Below are positions 33,124 to 41,292 of a stretch of 46,845 bases of DNA, piece after piece (the first letter of the stretch is position 1; each line of letters opens with the position of its first letter). Source of the DNA: [Scytonema hofmanni] UTEX 2349 (GTDB taxonomy: Bacteria; Cyanobacteriota; Cyanobacteriia; Cyanobacteriales; Nostocaceae). The DNA is taken from the NCBI RefSeq assembly GCF_000582685.1, contig NZ_KK073768.1, positions 529,469-576,313 of the forward strand, read 5' to 3'. The notes under the pieces are model-generated. The model was not told the origin of the DNA. It did no database searches and was given only the letters and a program-made list of their open reading frames with translations. Position numbers and translations under genes: made by a program.

Positions 33124-36100
33124 CTAGAAACGATTGTCTTCCTCTAAACATTGCTGCCACATAGTATTATGCAATGGGGAAAGATTGGTTTCATCAATTT
33201 TTAAAATTGCTTCAAGCGCCCCTAAAACTACAGTTTGGGGATAGTCAGATCGCTGGATAATAAAAGAGGATAAATGCTGTCGCAGCTGCTCATGGCTAAG
33301 TTGGTATTTGGGATCAGTCGCACTTGAAAAACGCCTACGGAGTTGATCCAGCATCCAAGGTTTATTACACATACGGTAGAGAACCTCTGGTTCTAACCAC
33401 AGTGAAAACTCTTCAAGACTAGGATCTAAGTTGAATAGTGTTTGATAAAACGCATAAGGTGTATCATCACTATTTAGATAACTAAATGATTCAGATAACA
33501 AGCGATCCCTTAAACGGGTTTGAATTTTCTTGTTAGGTCTTCCATAAGCAACAATTGCTATACCTAGCCTTAACGCACTAGCACGACTACTACTCAAAAG
33601 TTTTTCTAAAAGCTGATTATGTTTATCAGAGAGTTTGTCCTCTGGAAAGTATATAAAACGCGGTTTTCCTATCTCATTTTTATCCCAAAATTCAAGTAAA
33701 ATATCTAGATTTAGTTCAGGTATATCTAGACATAACCGTAAAATTGCACCTGCCCAAATAGAAGGAAGTGGTGGCAACATATTCGCTTGACATAACAGAT
33801 TTTCTGCTTCTTCTATTGTTACTGAATGTATCCTACGTCTCCATAAAAATCCCTCTAATCCTCTTGCTTTAGTGATACGCTCAATGCCCTCTTTTTCAAC
33901 TATGTTGAGGGCTACACGTATTATTTTACTAAAGGGGATGGCAGGTGTACCAGCAGTTCTTCTAGATATTCCTTCAAAAATATTAAGGGGAGTAACGGGG
34001 ACTTTGAGAATATTTACTAGTGGTGTGCTAAGAAGGTATTTGTATTCCTGTTCTGTAATTAGACCTTCTGCAACTAGTAATGGCCAGTGGTCTGGATGAA
34101 AGAACAAAGCTGTCCATAGAGATTCTGTTTTATGGAAGTCTCCATTCTTGGCAATCCACTTAGCTTGATCACTAGAGACTCTCCTTAGTTCTCGCTTAAA
34201 TTCCTCCCATTCTTCAACTGAAGAGAATGCTGAAACTGGAGGTCCTAAAACATTTTCTGTTCTCCATTTCAAACTAATTTTTTCCTGAATTTGTTTCTCT
34301 ATTGTCCTAGCCTTGTTATCCAAAGCACTGTTTGTCGGCTCTTGTATTGCTTGCACGATATGCCTTAAATATTCTGCATATACACCTTCAATCTTGCCAA
34401 GCTTATCGCTCAATGACTTTAGAGCTTGTAAACTTTTAGAATTTCGACATAGATAAGGAATTATTAGCAGACTTATTTCTCTATCAAAAAATGATAATCC
34501 CACTTCAGGAAATATAATTTTCCATGCGGATTTACTCATAATAAAAAAGTCTTTATCAACCCACGATCCAAGTCTAGAAAGTATTAGTTCACATTGTTTC
34601 TCTTTGGTTTGGTAGGAAAAGATATTGGACAGTTGGTGTTTACCATTATAAGTTTGTTTTCTTATCTCTTTATAGCGATATTCTTCAAAGGCTGTTTCTA
34701 CTTCAGATATAGCAGAATTTATTAAGTTTACTTTTAAATCATGTTGTAAAGCAATAAATATAGCAACTTGTCGTGTATTTTCCTGCTCTAAAAGATTTTG
34801 AATTTTATCACAAATATTTTTCAAATCTTCTGGATGACCAGAAGATAATCTAGCTAATAGCCAAAGTTCTACAACTAGTGTTGCTTTATCTTCTGTTGAG
34901 AAATTATAAAATAATTTCCACAGTGTTTTGCGATTAAAATTGGAACGAAGTTGCAAAATCTCTATAGGTGATTCCTGTTCTAACCATGTCCATCTAGTCT
35001 TTTTGCTAAAGATTATTTTTAGAATACGTTCTAAACTAGTATTTGACTGAAGGCTAAATTCAGGTAAAATATTGAGAACAGATCGACGAGTTCTAGTAGC
35101 CTCAACAATTGCTTCAGCAGAGTTTTCATTATCATCTTGATCATCGATATTTTTAACCCAGCCCAGTTGTTGATTAGGACTTGCTTGGGCAACATAGAAC
35201 TGAAGTACGTAAGCCCAGTAAGCACCGCGACGAACCAACATAGCAAAAACTTTATCTGGATCAGCATTAGGATGGTTAAAAAGATACACAGCAGCAAAAT
35301 ATTCACGAAATTGCTGTACAACAAAGTCTACATCCGTCTGATCTTTACCTTTGCCCACCAATAAGCAGAGACGATCTGTTGCTGCGTCAATGATTTCGTC
35401 TGCTACATCACGAAGTGTTTTTTTACCAAGTTCTGTACCAGAATAGTTTTCTAGAACGTTTAAAACATAGTTACGGAAGGTATCACGATCTAGCGCTTCA
35501 ATACGTGTTTGCTCCATCTTGCAATGAAGTTCGTAACCAACTCTCTCATGTAGACGCAATAGTTCATTTCCTCTCTCACTCACAATTTGTGACTTATTTT
35601 TCTCTCTATCAAAAATAACTTCAACATATTTTTTGTAGAGTATATGTCGCTGATGTGGTATTTCAATTTTACCCTGAACAATAGTGAGTATAACTGTTGC
35701 TTGTAAAAGTGACCGAGCTAACCGCTGCACTTCTTCAGACATCATGCCACGACTGATTCGCTCCTTTGCTTCGGATCGTTCGTCTTCATCACGAATTCTG
35801 TTTTTCAACCATTGAGCACAATACTCATCAAAATCTGATCTTTCCAATTCGTTGAGTTCCCATGTAATAGGTTCAAATCCTTCAAATTCACCAGAATATC
35901 CTTTTGGACGGCTTGACAATATTACTTGGATATCTCCCTGTTCTGAATCAACACGAAGCAAGAAAGTCTGCAAATTTTCTATGATTTGCTGACGTGTTTC
36001 TGGGTTAGGAACCTCATCTAGACCATCAAGAATTAGCAAAATTGGGTCTTGAGACGCTAAATCAAACACATCATCCATTTCCAGGGTTGATGAAGTATTG

Positions 36101-37227
36101 GCATTGATTAGCGCCTCAGCTATATAGCGAGCGAGTTCACTAGTGCGCTGATTCTGTTGTTGCTCACTCATCCATCGCGCATAGCGACGTAGTTCAACTC
36201 GAAAGGGAAAACGCGGACGAACATAAGCGTCGAGATCCTCAGCATTCATCCCATCAGGTAACTTGAGCCGACCTGCAAGACGTAAAGCTAAATTAGAAGG
36301 AAAGGTGCGTGCTGCTTGATAGAGAGCTAAAAACTGAGTCAGAGTACTTTTTCCTAATCCAGGCCCACCTAAAAGTAAAATATAGGGTCCATCTGCCAAG
36401 AAGAGGGCAAATGATGCACGTACTTGCGTCAAATTTTCTGGTAATAGAGTTGAGGTAGAAGAATCCTTGAGTCTATTTTCTTCTTTGAGCCATTCAATAG
36501 AACGTTCGCGCTTACTGTCCCTAGTTTTTAATGTTAGATCAATGAACACTTCAGCCAATGGTAAATCGGCTTTGTCACCTGCTTCTTCTGCTCTAGCTGT
36601 ACCCTCGCGTTCTGTAACAAACTTTAAATAAGCTTTGAAAGCACTCTTTCTGCGATCTCCCTTAAAATTAGCTTCTTTGTATATGGCTTTGAGAGTATCA
36701 CCTGTCAGTATAGTATCTATGTAAGCAGTCCGAACGCTCTCATTTGCATCTAGCATCCGCGAAAGATCAGCAGCGTCCCACACATATATATTTGGAATAT
36801 GTTTCTTCCACTTTTGAGCAATAGCTGTTACCTTATCGCGAGTACCAACATTTATTGCTCCAGTGAATGGAACGTTAGTGATCATCACGTAGGCATGGCA
36901 AGGCACTTTATATTTGTGGAAAATCTTTTCTAGTTCCTTTTCTAAATCCTCAATTACTGCATCCCTAGCAACAGACCAACCGCGTTGATCAAGATCGTGA
37001 TATTTAACTTGAAAAACCCATTCTTTTGGTATATCTGAATTTTGGTTAGCTGGTCTGGAATACTCAGGATGATCTGGAGGCTGTGTCCATGTTGCTTCTC
37101 GTCCACCATCTTTGCCAGAACCAAACTGAATTAGGTTGCCACCGATACGATATGTTTTCTCTAAAAGTGCTTGTGCCATGCCTTCAAAATCATTTGGCAG
37201 CATACGAGCGAACGAATATTTTGACAT
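33124..37227 (-). CDS. Mrr-like nuclease-NACHT NTPase fusion, candidate anti-phage NLR-like protein
   Basis: A 1367-residue multidomain protein. Residues about 10-170 form a PD-(D/E)xK nuclease of the Mrr/Q-x-K type: GSGKD40GGRE44, then Q73-V-K75. Residues about 275-480 are a NACHT-type STAND NTPase with Walker A GGPGLGKST (K293) and Walker B LLILDGLDEVP (D401, D404, E405). The winged/helical part ends with QFREYFAAVYLF, the usual post-NACHT motif. The remaining 700 residues are helical and unlike known families, probably the target sensor. Nuclease-NTPase-sensor is the layout of Avs and bacterial NACHT defence proteins that destroy DNA on sensing phage. The open frame begins with TTG at 37254, but I start at the ATG at 37227. 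It is a single-gene unit in a repeat-flanked region. Confidence 0.85.
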   Translation of the reverse strand: MSKYSFARMLPNDFEGMAQALLEKTYRIGGNLIQFGSGKDGGREATWTQPPDHPEYSRPANQNSDIPKEWVFQVKYHDLDQRGWSVARDAVIEDLEKELEKIFHKYKVPCHAYVMITNVPFTGAINVGTRDKVTAIAQKWKKHIPNIYVWDAADLSRMLDANESVRTAYIDTILTGDTLKAIYKEANFKGDRRKSAFKAYLKFVTEREGTARAEEAGDKADLPLAEVFIDLTLKTRDSKRERSIEWLKEENRLKDSSTSTLLPENLTQVRASFALFLADGPYILLLGGPGLGKSTLTQFLALYQAARTFPSNLALRLAGRLKLPDGMNAEDLDAYVRPRFPFRVELRRYARWMSEQQQNQRTSELARYIAEALINANTSSTLEMDDVFDLASQDPILLILDGLDEVPNPETRQQIIENLQTFLLRVDSEQGDIQVILSSRPKGYSGEFEGFEPITWELNELERSDFDEYCAQWLKNRIRDEDERSEAKERISRGMMSEEVQRLARSLLQATVILTIVQGKIEIPHQRHILYKKYVEVIFDREKNKSQIVSERGNELLRLHERVGYELHCKMEQTRIEALDRDTFRNYVLNVLENYSGTELGKKTLRDVADEIIDAATDRLCLLVGKGKDQTDVDFVVQQFREYFAAVYLFNHPNADPDKVFAMLVRRGAYWAYVLQFYVAQASPNQQLGWVKNIDDQDDNENSAEAIVEATRTRRSVLNILPEFSLQSNTSLERILKIIFSKKTRWTWLEQESPIEILQLRSNFNRKTLWKLFYNFSTEDKATLVVELWLLARLSSGHPEDLKNICDKIQNLLEQENTRQVAIFIALQHDLKVNLINSAISEVETAFEEYRYKEIRKQTYNGKHQLSNIFSYQTKEKQCELILSRLGSWVDKDFFIMSKSAWKIIFPEVGLSFFDREISLLIIPYLCRNSKSLQALKSLSDKLGKIEGVYAEYLRHIVQAIQEPTNSALDNKARTIEKQIQEKISLKWRTENVLGPPVSAFSSVEEWEEFKRELRRVSSDQAKWIAKNGDFHKTESLWTALFFHPDHWPLLVAEGLITEQEYKYLLSTPLVNILKVPVTPLNIFEGISRRTAGTPAIPFSKIIRVALNIVEKEGIERITKARGLEGFLWRRRIHSVTIEEAENLLCQANMLPPLPSIWAGAILRLCLDIPELNLDILLEFWDKNEIGKPRFIYFPEDKLSDKHNQLLEKLLSSSRASALRLGIAIVAYGRPNKKIQTRLRDRLLSESFSYLNSDDTPYAFYQTLFNLDPSLEEFSLWLEPEVLYRMCNKPWMLDQLRRRFSSATDPKYQLSHEQLRQHLSSFIIQRSDYPQTVVLGALEAILKIDETNLSPLHNTMWQQCLEEDNRF

Positions 37228-37305
37228 ATAGATAAAATAATAAATTTGATACAAATTATATCTTACTTCACTCTATATTTTAAGTATGGTTTAGGTAACT
37301 ACGGT

Positions 37306-37317
37306 TAAGTAATCAAG
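37306..37317. repeat. 12-bp direct repeat, right copy
   Basis: TAAGTAATCAAG, identical to 32812-32823; about 80 bp upstream of the NACHT start codon. Possible border of an inserted island. Confidence 0.6.
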
Positions 37318-37407
37318 CATCAAACAAAGCATATTAACTAGTTAAAATACTTACGCCAAAGACGGAAAATAAAAGCGTGAGGCTATTACTATACACAGGT
37401 ATACACA

Positions 37408-37536
37408 ATGGCTAGTAAAGTTATCTCATTTCGGCTCTCTGATGCCGAAGTTGAAGCACTGTCAGCGCAGCAGACTTATTGTGCTTTTACCTATAAATTG
37501 GACAAAATAGCATTGATGATTCAATCTAAAAAATGA
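37408..37536 (+). pseudogene. Truncated ribbon-helix-helix antitoxin-like ORF (42 aa)
   Basis: Encodes MASKVISFRLSDAEVEALSA and about 22 further residues. The first 20 residues look like the beta strand and first helix of a ribbon-helix-helix DNA-binding protein common in cyanobacteria. After about residue 21 the similarity stops and the frame soon ends, so this is probably a truncated gene. TATACACA is repeated just before the start. It might be a partner or relic linked to the NACHT or Uma2 genes. Confidence 0.5.
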
Positions 37537-37599
37537 GCGATCGCTTGAACCAAAACATTATCATCAATACGAATTCTATTCCTAAGCCGCAACTCATCC

Positions 37600-38202
37600 T
37601 CAATTTCCTGACTCATTGAGTGCATCTACCGCTGCAAACTTCACCTTGTTATAGACATCTTCGAGAGAAATTTCAAATTGCACAGATGCTAAAGCGATCG
37701 CTTCATCTTCAACATCATATTCACGGAATGACCAACGCTTATTTGCTGTCTTAGAATACTGTTCTACATAAACTTTAGTTTGGTCAATCAACAAATATTC
37801 TTCAAAGCTAGGTATCGTGCGGTAAAACTCAAACTTTCCCTGTTTATCATATCCTTGAGTTGAATCTGACAGCACTTCTATAATCACTCTCGGATTTGTA
37901 ATCATATCTGTACGGTCATTAAAATACTCTGGTTCTCCCGCTATTATCATTACATCAGGATAAGTGTAAATGCGTCTAGAAGGTATCCACAGACGCACAT
38001 CACTCATAAAAACTTCGTAGTCTTGGGTTTTAAAAGCCAAATTTAAATCACTACTGAAGTTCAGTGCGATTCTATTATGATTGATAGATCCACCCGCCAT
38101 AGGAATAATTTCACCATCGATGTATTCGCTTTTGTAGTCAGCAGCGTCTTCTCGTACTAAATATTCCTCTGGAGAATAGTATTGCTTTTCAGTAACTTGC
38201 AT
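37600..38202 (-). CDS. Uma2 family protein (DUF820, putative endonuclease)
   Basis: A 200-residue protein of the Uma2/DUF820 family, greatly expanded in filamentous cyanobacteria. Typical blocks are YSPEEYLVREDAADYKSEYI, DGEIIPMAGGSINHNRI, YPDVMIIAGEPEY and PRVIIEVLSDSTQGYDKQGK. The fold is PD-(D/E)xK nuclease-like, with the acidic residues in the PDVMI and IEVLS strands. The role is unknown; they are often linked to mobile regions. Here it follows the NACHT region and precedes hetF in the same orientation. Confidence 0.88.
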   Translation of the reverse strand: MQVTEKQYYSPEEYLVREDAADYKSEYIDGEIIPMAGGSINHNRIALNFSSDLNLAFKTQDYEVFMSDVRLWIPSRRIYTYPDVMIIAGEPEYFNDRTDMITNPRVIIEVLSDSTQGYDKQGKFEFYRTIPSFEEYLLIDQTKVYVEQYSKTANKRWSFREYDVEDEAIALASVQFEISLEDVYNKVKFAAVDALNESGN

Positions 38203-38229
38203 AATATATAAGCTCCAAAAGCGTTTATG

Positions 38230-38322
38230 AAGAAGGGGAAGGGTAAAAAGCTATTTGGTTTGGTGGAAAGACCTAATTTATCCCTTTCCCCTTTCCCCCT
38301 TCCCCTTTCCCCCTCTTTTTTA
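38230..38322. repeat. A/G-rich and C/T-rich facing tracts
   Basis: AAGAAGGGGAAGGGTAAAAAG faces CCCTTTCCCCTTTCCCCCTT across a 45-base centre between hetF and the Uma2 gene. Related in style to the elements at 8.6 and 28.4 kb but with a different core. Confidence 0.6.
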
Positions 38323-38324
38323 TT

Positions 38325-40781
38325 TTACTCCCCACCTTTAACCTGTAGGAGCGATCGCCAATCTTGGATAGCCTTCTCTGTCCACAGCCAATTATTACTT
38401 AATTTATTTGGTAAAAAATTTACTGGGTCGTCTTTTATTACCATTTGTCGCAGCTTGACAGCTTCAGTCAAATATTGCGATCGCTTGCTCTGTGGCTGTT
38501 GATTTGCAGATTTATATAACCCCAAAGCTAATCCGGCATAGGAAGTCAAAGCCTCCGGTGTCGTTACGGGGGGAGTTACTGCTGTTGGGGTATAGCCAGA
38601 TTTATTTTGCTGTTTGAGAGCCAAATTCAAGGCTTTGAACCAAGAATCATTAGCCCGATTCGTATTGCCTTCTGCATAGTAAGCAAATCCTAAAGCGTTT
38701 GTATACAAAAGCGAGTCTGGTTTGGCTTTCACAGCAGTTTCCCAATAACGGCGGGCATCATCAATGCTGTATGTTTTGTCACCAGTTTGCATAGCTTGCC
38801 ACGCAACTCGCCCTTTCAGAAAATTAACTGCCGGATCGTTAGCTTGGGATGACGGAATCAAATCGAGGGCAGCTTGTGCAGCCCCAAATGCATTCCGCGC
38901 TGGGCTGAGTAGTTCTTCCACAGCTTGTAGCCCACCTTGCAAGTCACCCTGAGCCAATTTCTGAGTAGCAGTGGCAGTGACGATTCCCGTCGGAGATGTC
39001 TTTAAGTCGATTTCTGGGGTATTATTTGGAATTGGTCGAGACTGGTTGGGAATTTGCGGTAGCTCGGAAAAGTTGGTAAATTGTCGTTGCCATAACGAAC
39101 TTAAACCGATCGCCATAGCGATCGCACTAACACCGACAACACCAACAATCACCCCCAATCGCCATTTTGGGCGACGTGTGGCGCTTGTTTGGACTTTTGT
39201 GGGAGCGGAAAAAGGCGGATTATTTGCATTATCCCAATCTCCCCATATCGGAGTTTCGCTATCTGGAGAACTCATATCCCCTGGAATCGGTCTTCCCAAA
39301 ATATTATTTTCTTGAGGCTTGGGAATTAATTCCGCAGTGACATAAGGTTCCTCATTTGCTGCGTTTTGACGATCAATTTGCTGAAACAAATCGGAAACGA
39401 TCGCCGAATCTTCTTCATAGCTTGAGTCATCATACTCAATTTCATCAACCAAATCGCCCCAACTATCTTCACCTAGCCAGTCCAACCCGGAATCGCGCAT
39501 ACCAGAAGGCATCATATCCTCCATTGGCAAAGGCATTTCCACATCATTTGCCCCACCAGAGTACATTGAAGTTCCCATCAACCGAGAATTGTACTCACCA
39601 AAAGACTCGACATTTTCGCCTAAAGTAATTTCCGGTGTTAAATTACCGTTAAATTTCCGGTCGAGATATAAAATTGGTAATGCCCAGTACGTCTGAAGAG
39701 AACCATAAGCTGAAATTAAGCCTTGGCGCACTCGACTGACACATAAATCTACAGGATATCCCTGACTCAAATTGCGGTAAAACAATTGTGTCAATGTCAG
39801 CGCTACTTCATCGGGAATGCGCTCTGACATTGCCAAAACGCTTCTGATACCGCGTTTCACCAAGCTTTCTGCTAAGTTGCGCTCCCCCGTGTCAGAAGCC
39901 GGATCGGAGGTAGCAGCGTATGCCCCCAAACACGAGTTAAACACTGCCATTTGAATGTTATTGTTAACCAGCAAGCCTGCCAAATCGTCGCCACTGAGAG
40001 TTTCTGTTAAACCAGTTCTGTTATTTACAAGATAAATTTCGCCGCCGTTGGGTCCTAAGTTACTATGACCCGAGTAATGCAGAACGTGGTAGCGTCCTTG
40101 TTCTAAGGCTTGGGTTAATTCTTCTCGTCCTGGTTGCTCTAACAGGGTAAGTTCGATTTCTGGGAGATAATTGCCAATTTCCGAAAAGCGTGGTGACTGA
40201 TGGTGAAGTTCAGCTTGGAGTTTGACTGCTTCTTCTTTGAGCAAATCCAGACGGACTAAATCTGTGGGAGAAGCGATCGCCATTAAGACTTTGATACCGC
40301 CTTCTTCTAAAGGTGTTGGTATATTTGATAGCAGACGAGATGGCAGGTGAATTCCGGTTTGAAACCGAGAAAAAGCAATATAAGGTCCTGTTGCCAAGGG
40401 GCGATCGCCTGCGTGCATCACTTCCCAAGGCAAACGCGCTAATCTGATATCTTTTAGTCCTAACCGCAGGCGCAATACCTCTTGCTGATGCTGGGCAATA
40501 CCCTGCGCCGTAATCCAACTATCTCTGAGAGTGCCTATAAACAGTTCTTTATAAAATTGTTGACCCAAAGCCACCAAGTTGACATTAAGAGCGATCGCAT
40601 CTCCTTGCAACACCGACTTCAACGGGTCATTCATCAAATGCCCCGCAGCCGCCAACCAATCAGCTACAGGCCAAGTTACTAATTCTTCTGCCAATGGCAC
40701 CCCAGGCGCGACTTGTTCCGTCCGCACCAAGTAGCCATTTTGCCCTACTGGGGTTACGGAAATATGAAATTCCTGGGTCAC
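38325..40781 (-). CDS. hetF: HetF-like CHAT protease with TPR tail (heterocyst differentiation)
   Basis: An 818-residue protein. The N-terminal CHAT domain (about 100-375) has a caspase-like dyad H239 in LHYSGHSN and C284 in VFNSCLGAY. An acidic linker (430-470) leads to one membrane helix at about 541-563, then TPR-like repeats (600-800). Size and order match HetF, a protease needed for heterocyst formation that influences HetR level and PatA-dependent patterning in Nostoc-type strains. The presence of two NsiR1-like RNA copies directly upstream, as in Anabaena, supports the name. In contrast to the first CHAT gene, the TPRs here follow the protease domain. Confidence 0.82.
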   Translation of the reverse strand: MTQEFHISVTPVGQNGYLVRTEQVAPGVPLAEELVTWPVADWLAAAGHLMNDPLKSVLQGDAIALNVNLVALGQQFYKELFIGTLRDSWITAQGIAQHQQEVLRLRLGLKDIRLARLPWEVMHAGDRPLATGPYIAFSRFQTGIHLPSRLLSNIPTPLEEGGIKVLMAIASPTDLVRLDLLKEEAVKLQAELHHQSPRFSEIGNYLPEIELTLLEQPGREELTQALEQGRYHVLHYSGHSNLGPNGGEIYLVNNRTGLTETLSGDDLAGLLVNNNIQMAVFNSCLGAYAATSDPASDTGERNLAESLVKRGIRSVLAMSERIPDEVALTLTQLFYRNLSQGYPVDLCVSRVRQGLISAYGSLQTYWALPILYLDRKFNGNLTPEITLGENVESFGEYNSRLMGTSMYSGGANDVEMPLPMEDMMPSGMRDSGLDWLGEDSWGDLVDEIEYDDSSYEEDSAIVSDLFQQIDRQNAANEEPYVTAELIPKPQENNILGRPIPGDMSSPDSETPIWGDWDNANNPPFSAPTKVQTSATRRPKWRLGVIVGVVGVSAIAMAIGLSSLWQRQFTNFSELPQIPNQSRPIPNNTPEIDLKTSPTGIVTATATQKLAQGDLQGGLQAVEELLSPARNAFGAAQAALDLIPSSQANDPAVNFLKGRVAWQAMQTGDKTYSIDDARRYWETAVKAKPDSLLYTNALGFAYYAEGNTNRANDSWFKALNLALKQQNKSGYTPTAVTPPVTTPEALTSYAGLALGLYKSANQQPQSKRSQYLTEAVKLRQMVIKDDPVNFLPNKLSNNWLWTEKAIQDWRSLLQVKGGE

Positions 40782-40925
40782 AACTTCTCCTGTTTGCCTC
40801 CTAAATTTGGTTTGAAACGCGGTTCAATTTCACGCTCTTTTGTTTCGCTTCTTCTGATACCTTAGATGCATATTGACACTTAATGTTTCTGATTTGAGTT
40901 GTTTTGCTCCCTATTTACAACTTTA

Positions 40926-40931
40926 TCCGGA
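40926..40931 (+). promoter_or_regulatory. TCCGGA motif upstream of NsiR1-like copy A
   Basis: TCCGGA about 38 bases before the likely RNA start. This hexamer is the -35-region consensus reported for heterocyst-type (DIF+) promoters, including nsiR1. The same motif stands at almost the same distance in copy B. No canonical -10 can be chosen with certainty. Confidence 0.65.
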
Positions 40932-40963
40932 TTGCAATGATTCCGCCCAGAACACTTTATTGG

Positions 40964-41023
40964 TAGATGCACCTTGATCTTCAATTCCCCCGGTTGGCTT
41001 TACACCCAAGTGGGGGGTTTTTT
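40964..41023 (+). ncRNA. nsiR1: NsiR1-like small RNA, copy A
   Basis: About 60 nt. It shares ATTGGTAGATGCACC and TGAT with copy B (19 of 20 bases over the leading block). It ends in a C-rich/G-rich stem (CCCCCGGTTGG and CCAAGTGGGGGG) followed by a T run, a Rho-independent terminator on the plus strand. Transcribed away from hetF. NsiR1 is a heterocyst-specific RNA encoded in direct repeats beside hetF in Nostocales. The 5' end is estimated from the TCCGGA position. Confidence 0.75.
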
Positions 41024-41130
41024 ATGGCTAACCATAGAACTGACGTATTTTAACAGATACATACAGGTGTCTAAATTTCTCTAATGTACTAAGTATATCT
41101 AAAACTGCCACTGAATCAAGTTTTGTTTTA

Positions 41131-41281
41131 TATCATGTCCATTTAATTAACACTAATAAAAACCTACCGTCGTAGAGACGTTCCGCCGGAACGTCTTTAG
41201 ATTCCTACCATCGTAGAGACGTTCCGCCGGAACGTCTTTAGATTCCTACCATCGTAGAGACGTTCCGCCGGAACGTCTTTA
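41131..41281. repeat. Composite hairpin repeat, copy 3 (three tandem hairpins)
   Basis: Leader ATATCATGTCCATTTAATTA with ACACTAATAAAAACC, then three near-identical hairpins (GTAGAGACGTTCC/GGAACGTCTTTA) at 41172, 41213 and 41254, period 41 bp. The third ends a few bases before the IS. The single-hairpin versions at 21.3 and 24.0 kb show that the hairpin part amplified here. Confidence 0.88.
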
Positions 41282-41292
41282 CAAAAGTAAGT

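Noticed and set aside
32894..33160. 88-codon minus-strand frame overlapping the 3' end of the NACHT gene
   Set aside because: No ribosome site and no recognisable family; overlaps the real gene in another frame. Kept only as a possible gene fragment.
35860..35900. GGTTCAAATCC, like a tRNA T-loop
   Set aside because: Lies inside the NACHT coding sequence, and no acceptor stem or anticodon arm can be folded around it.
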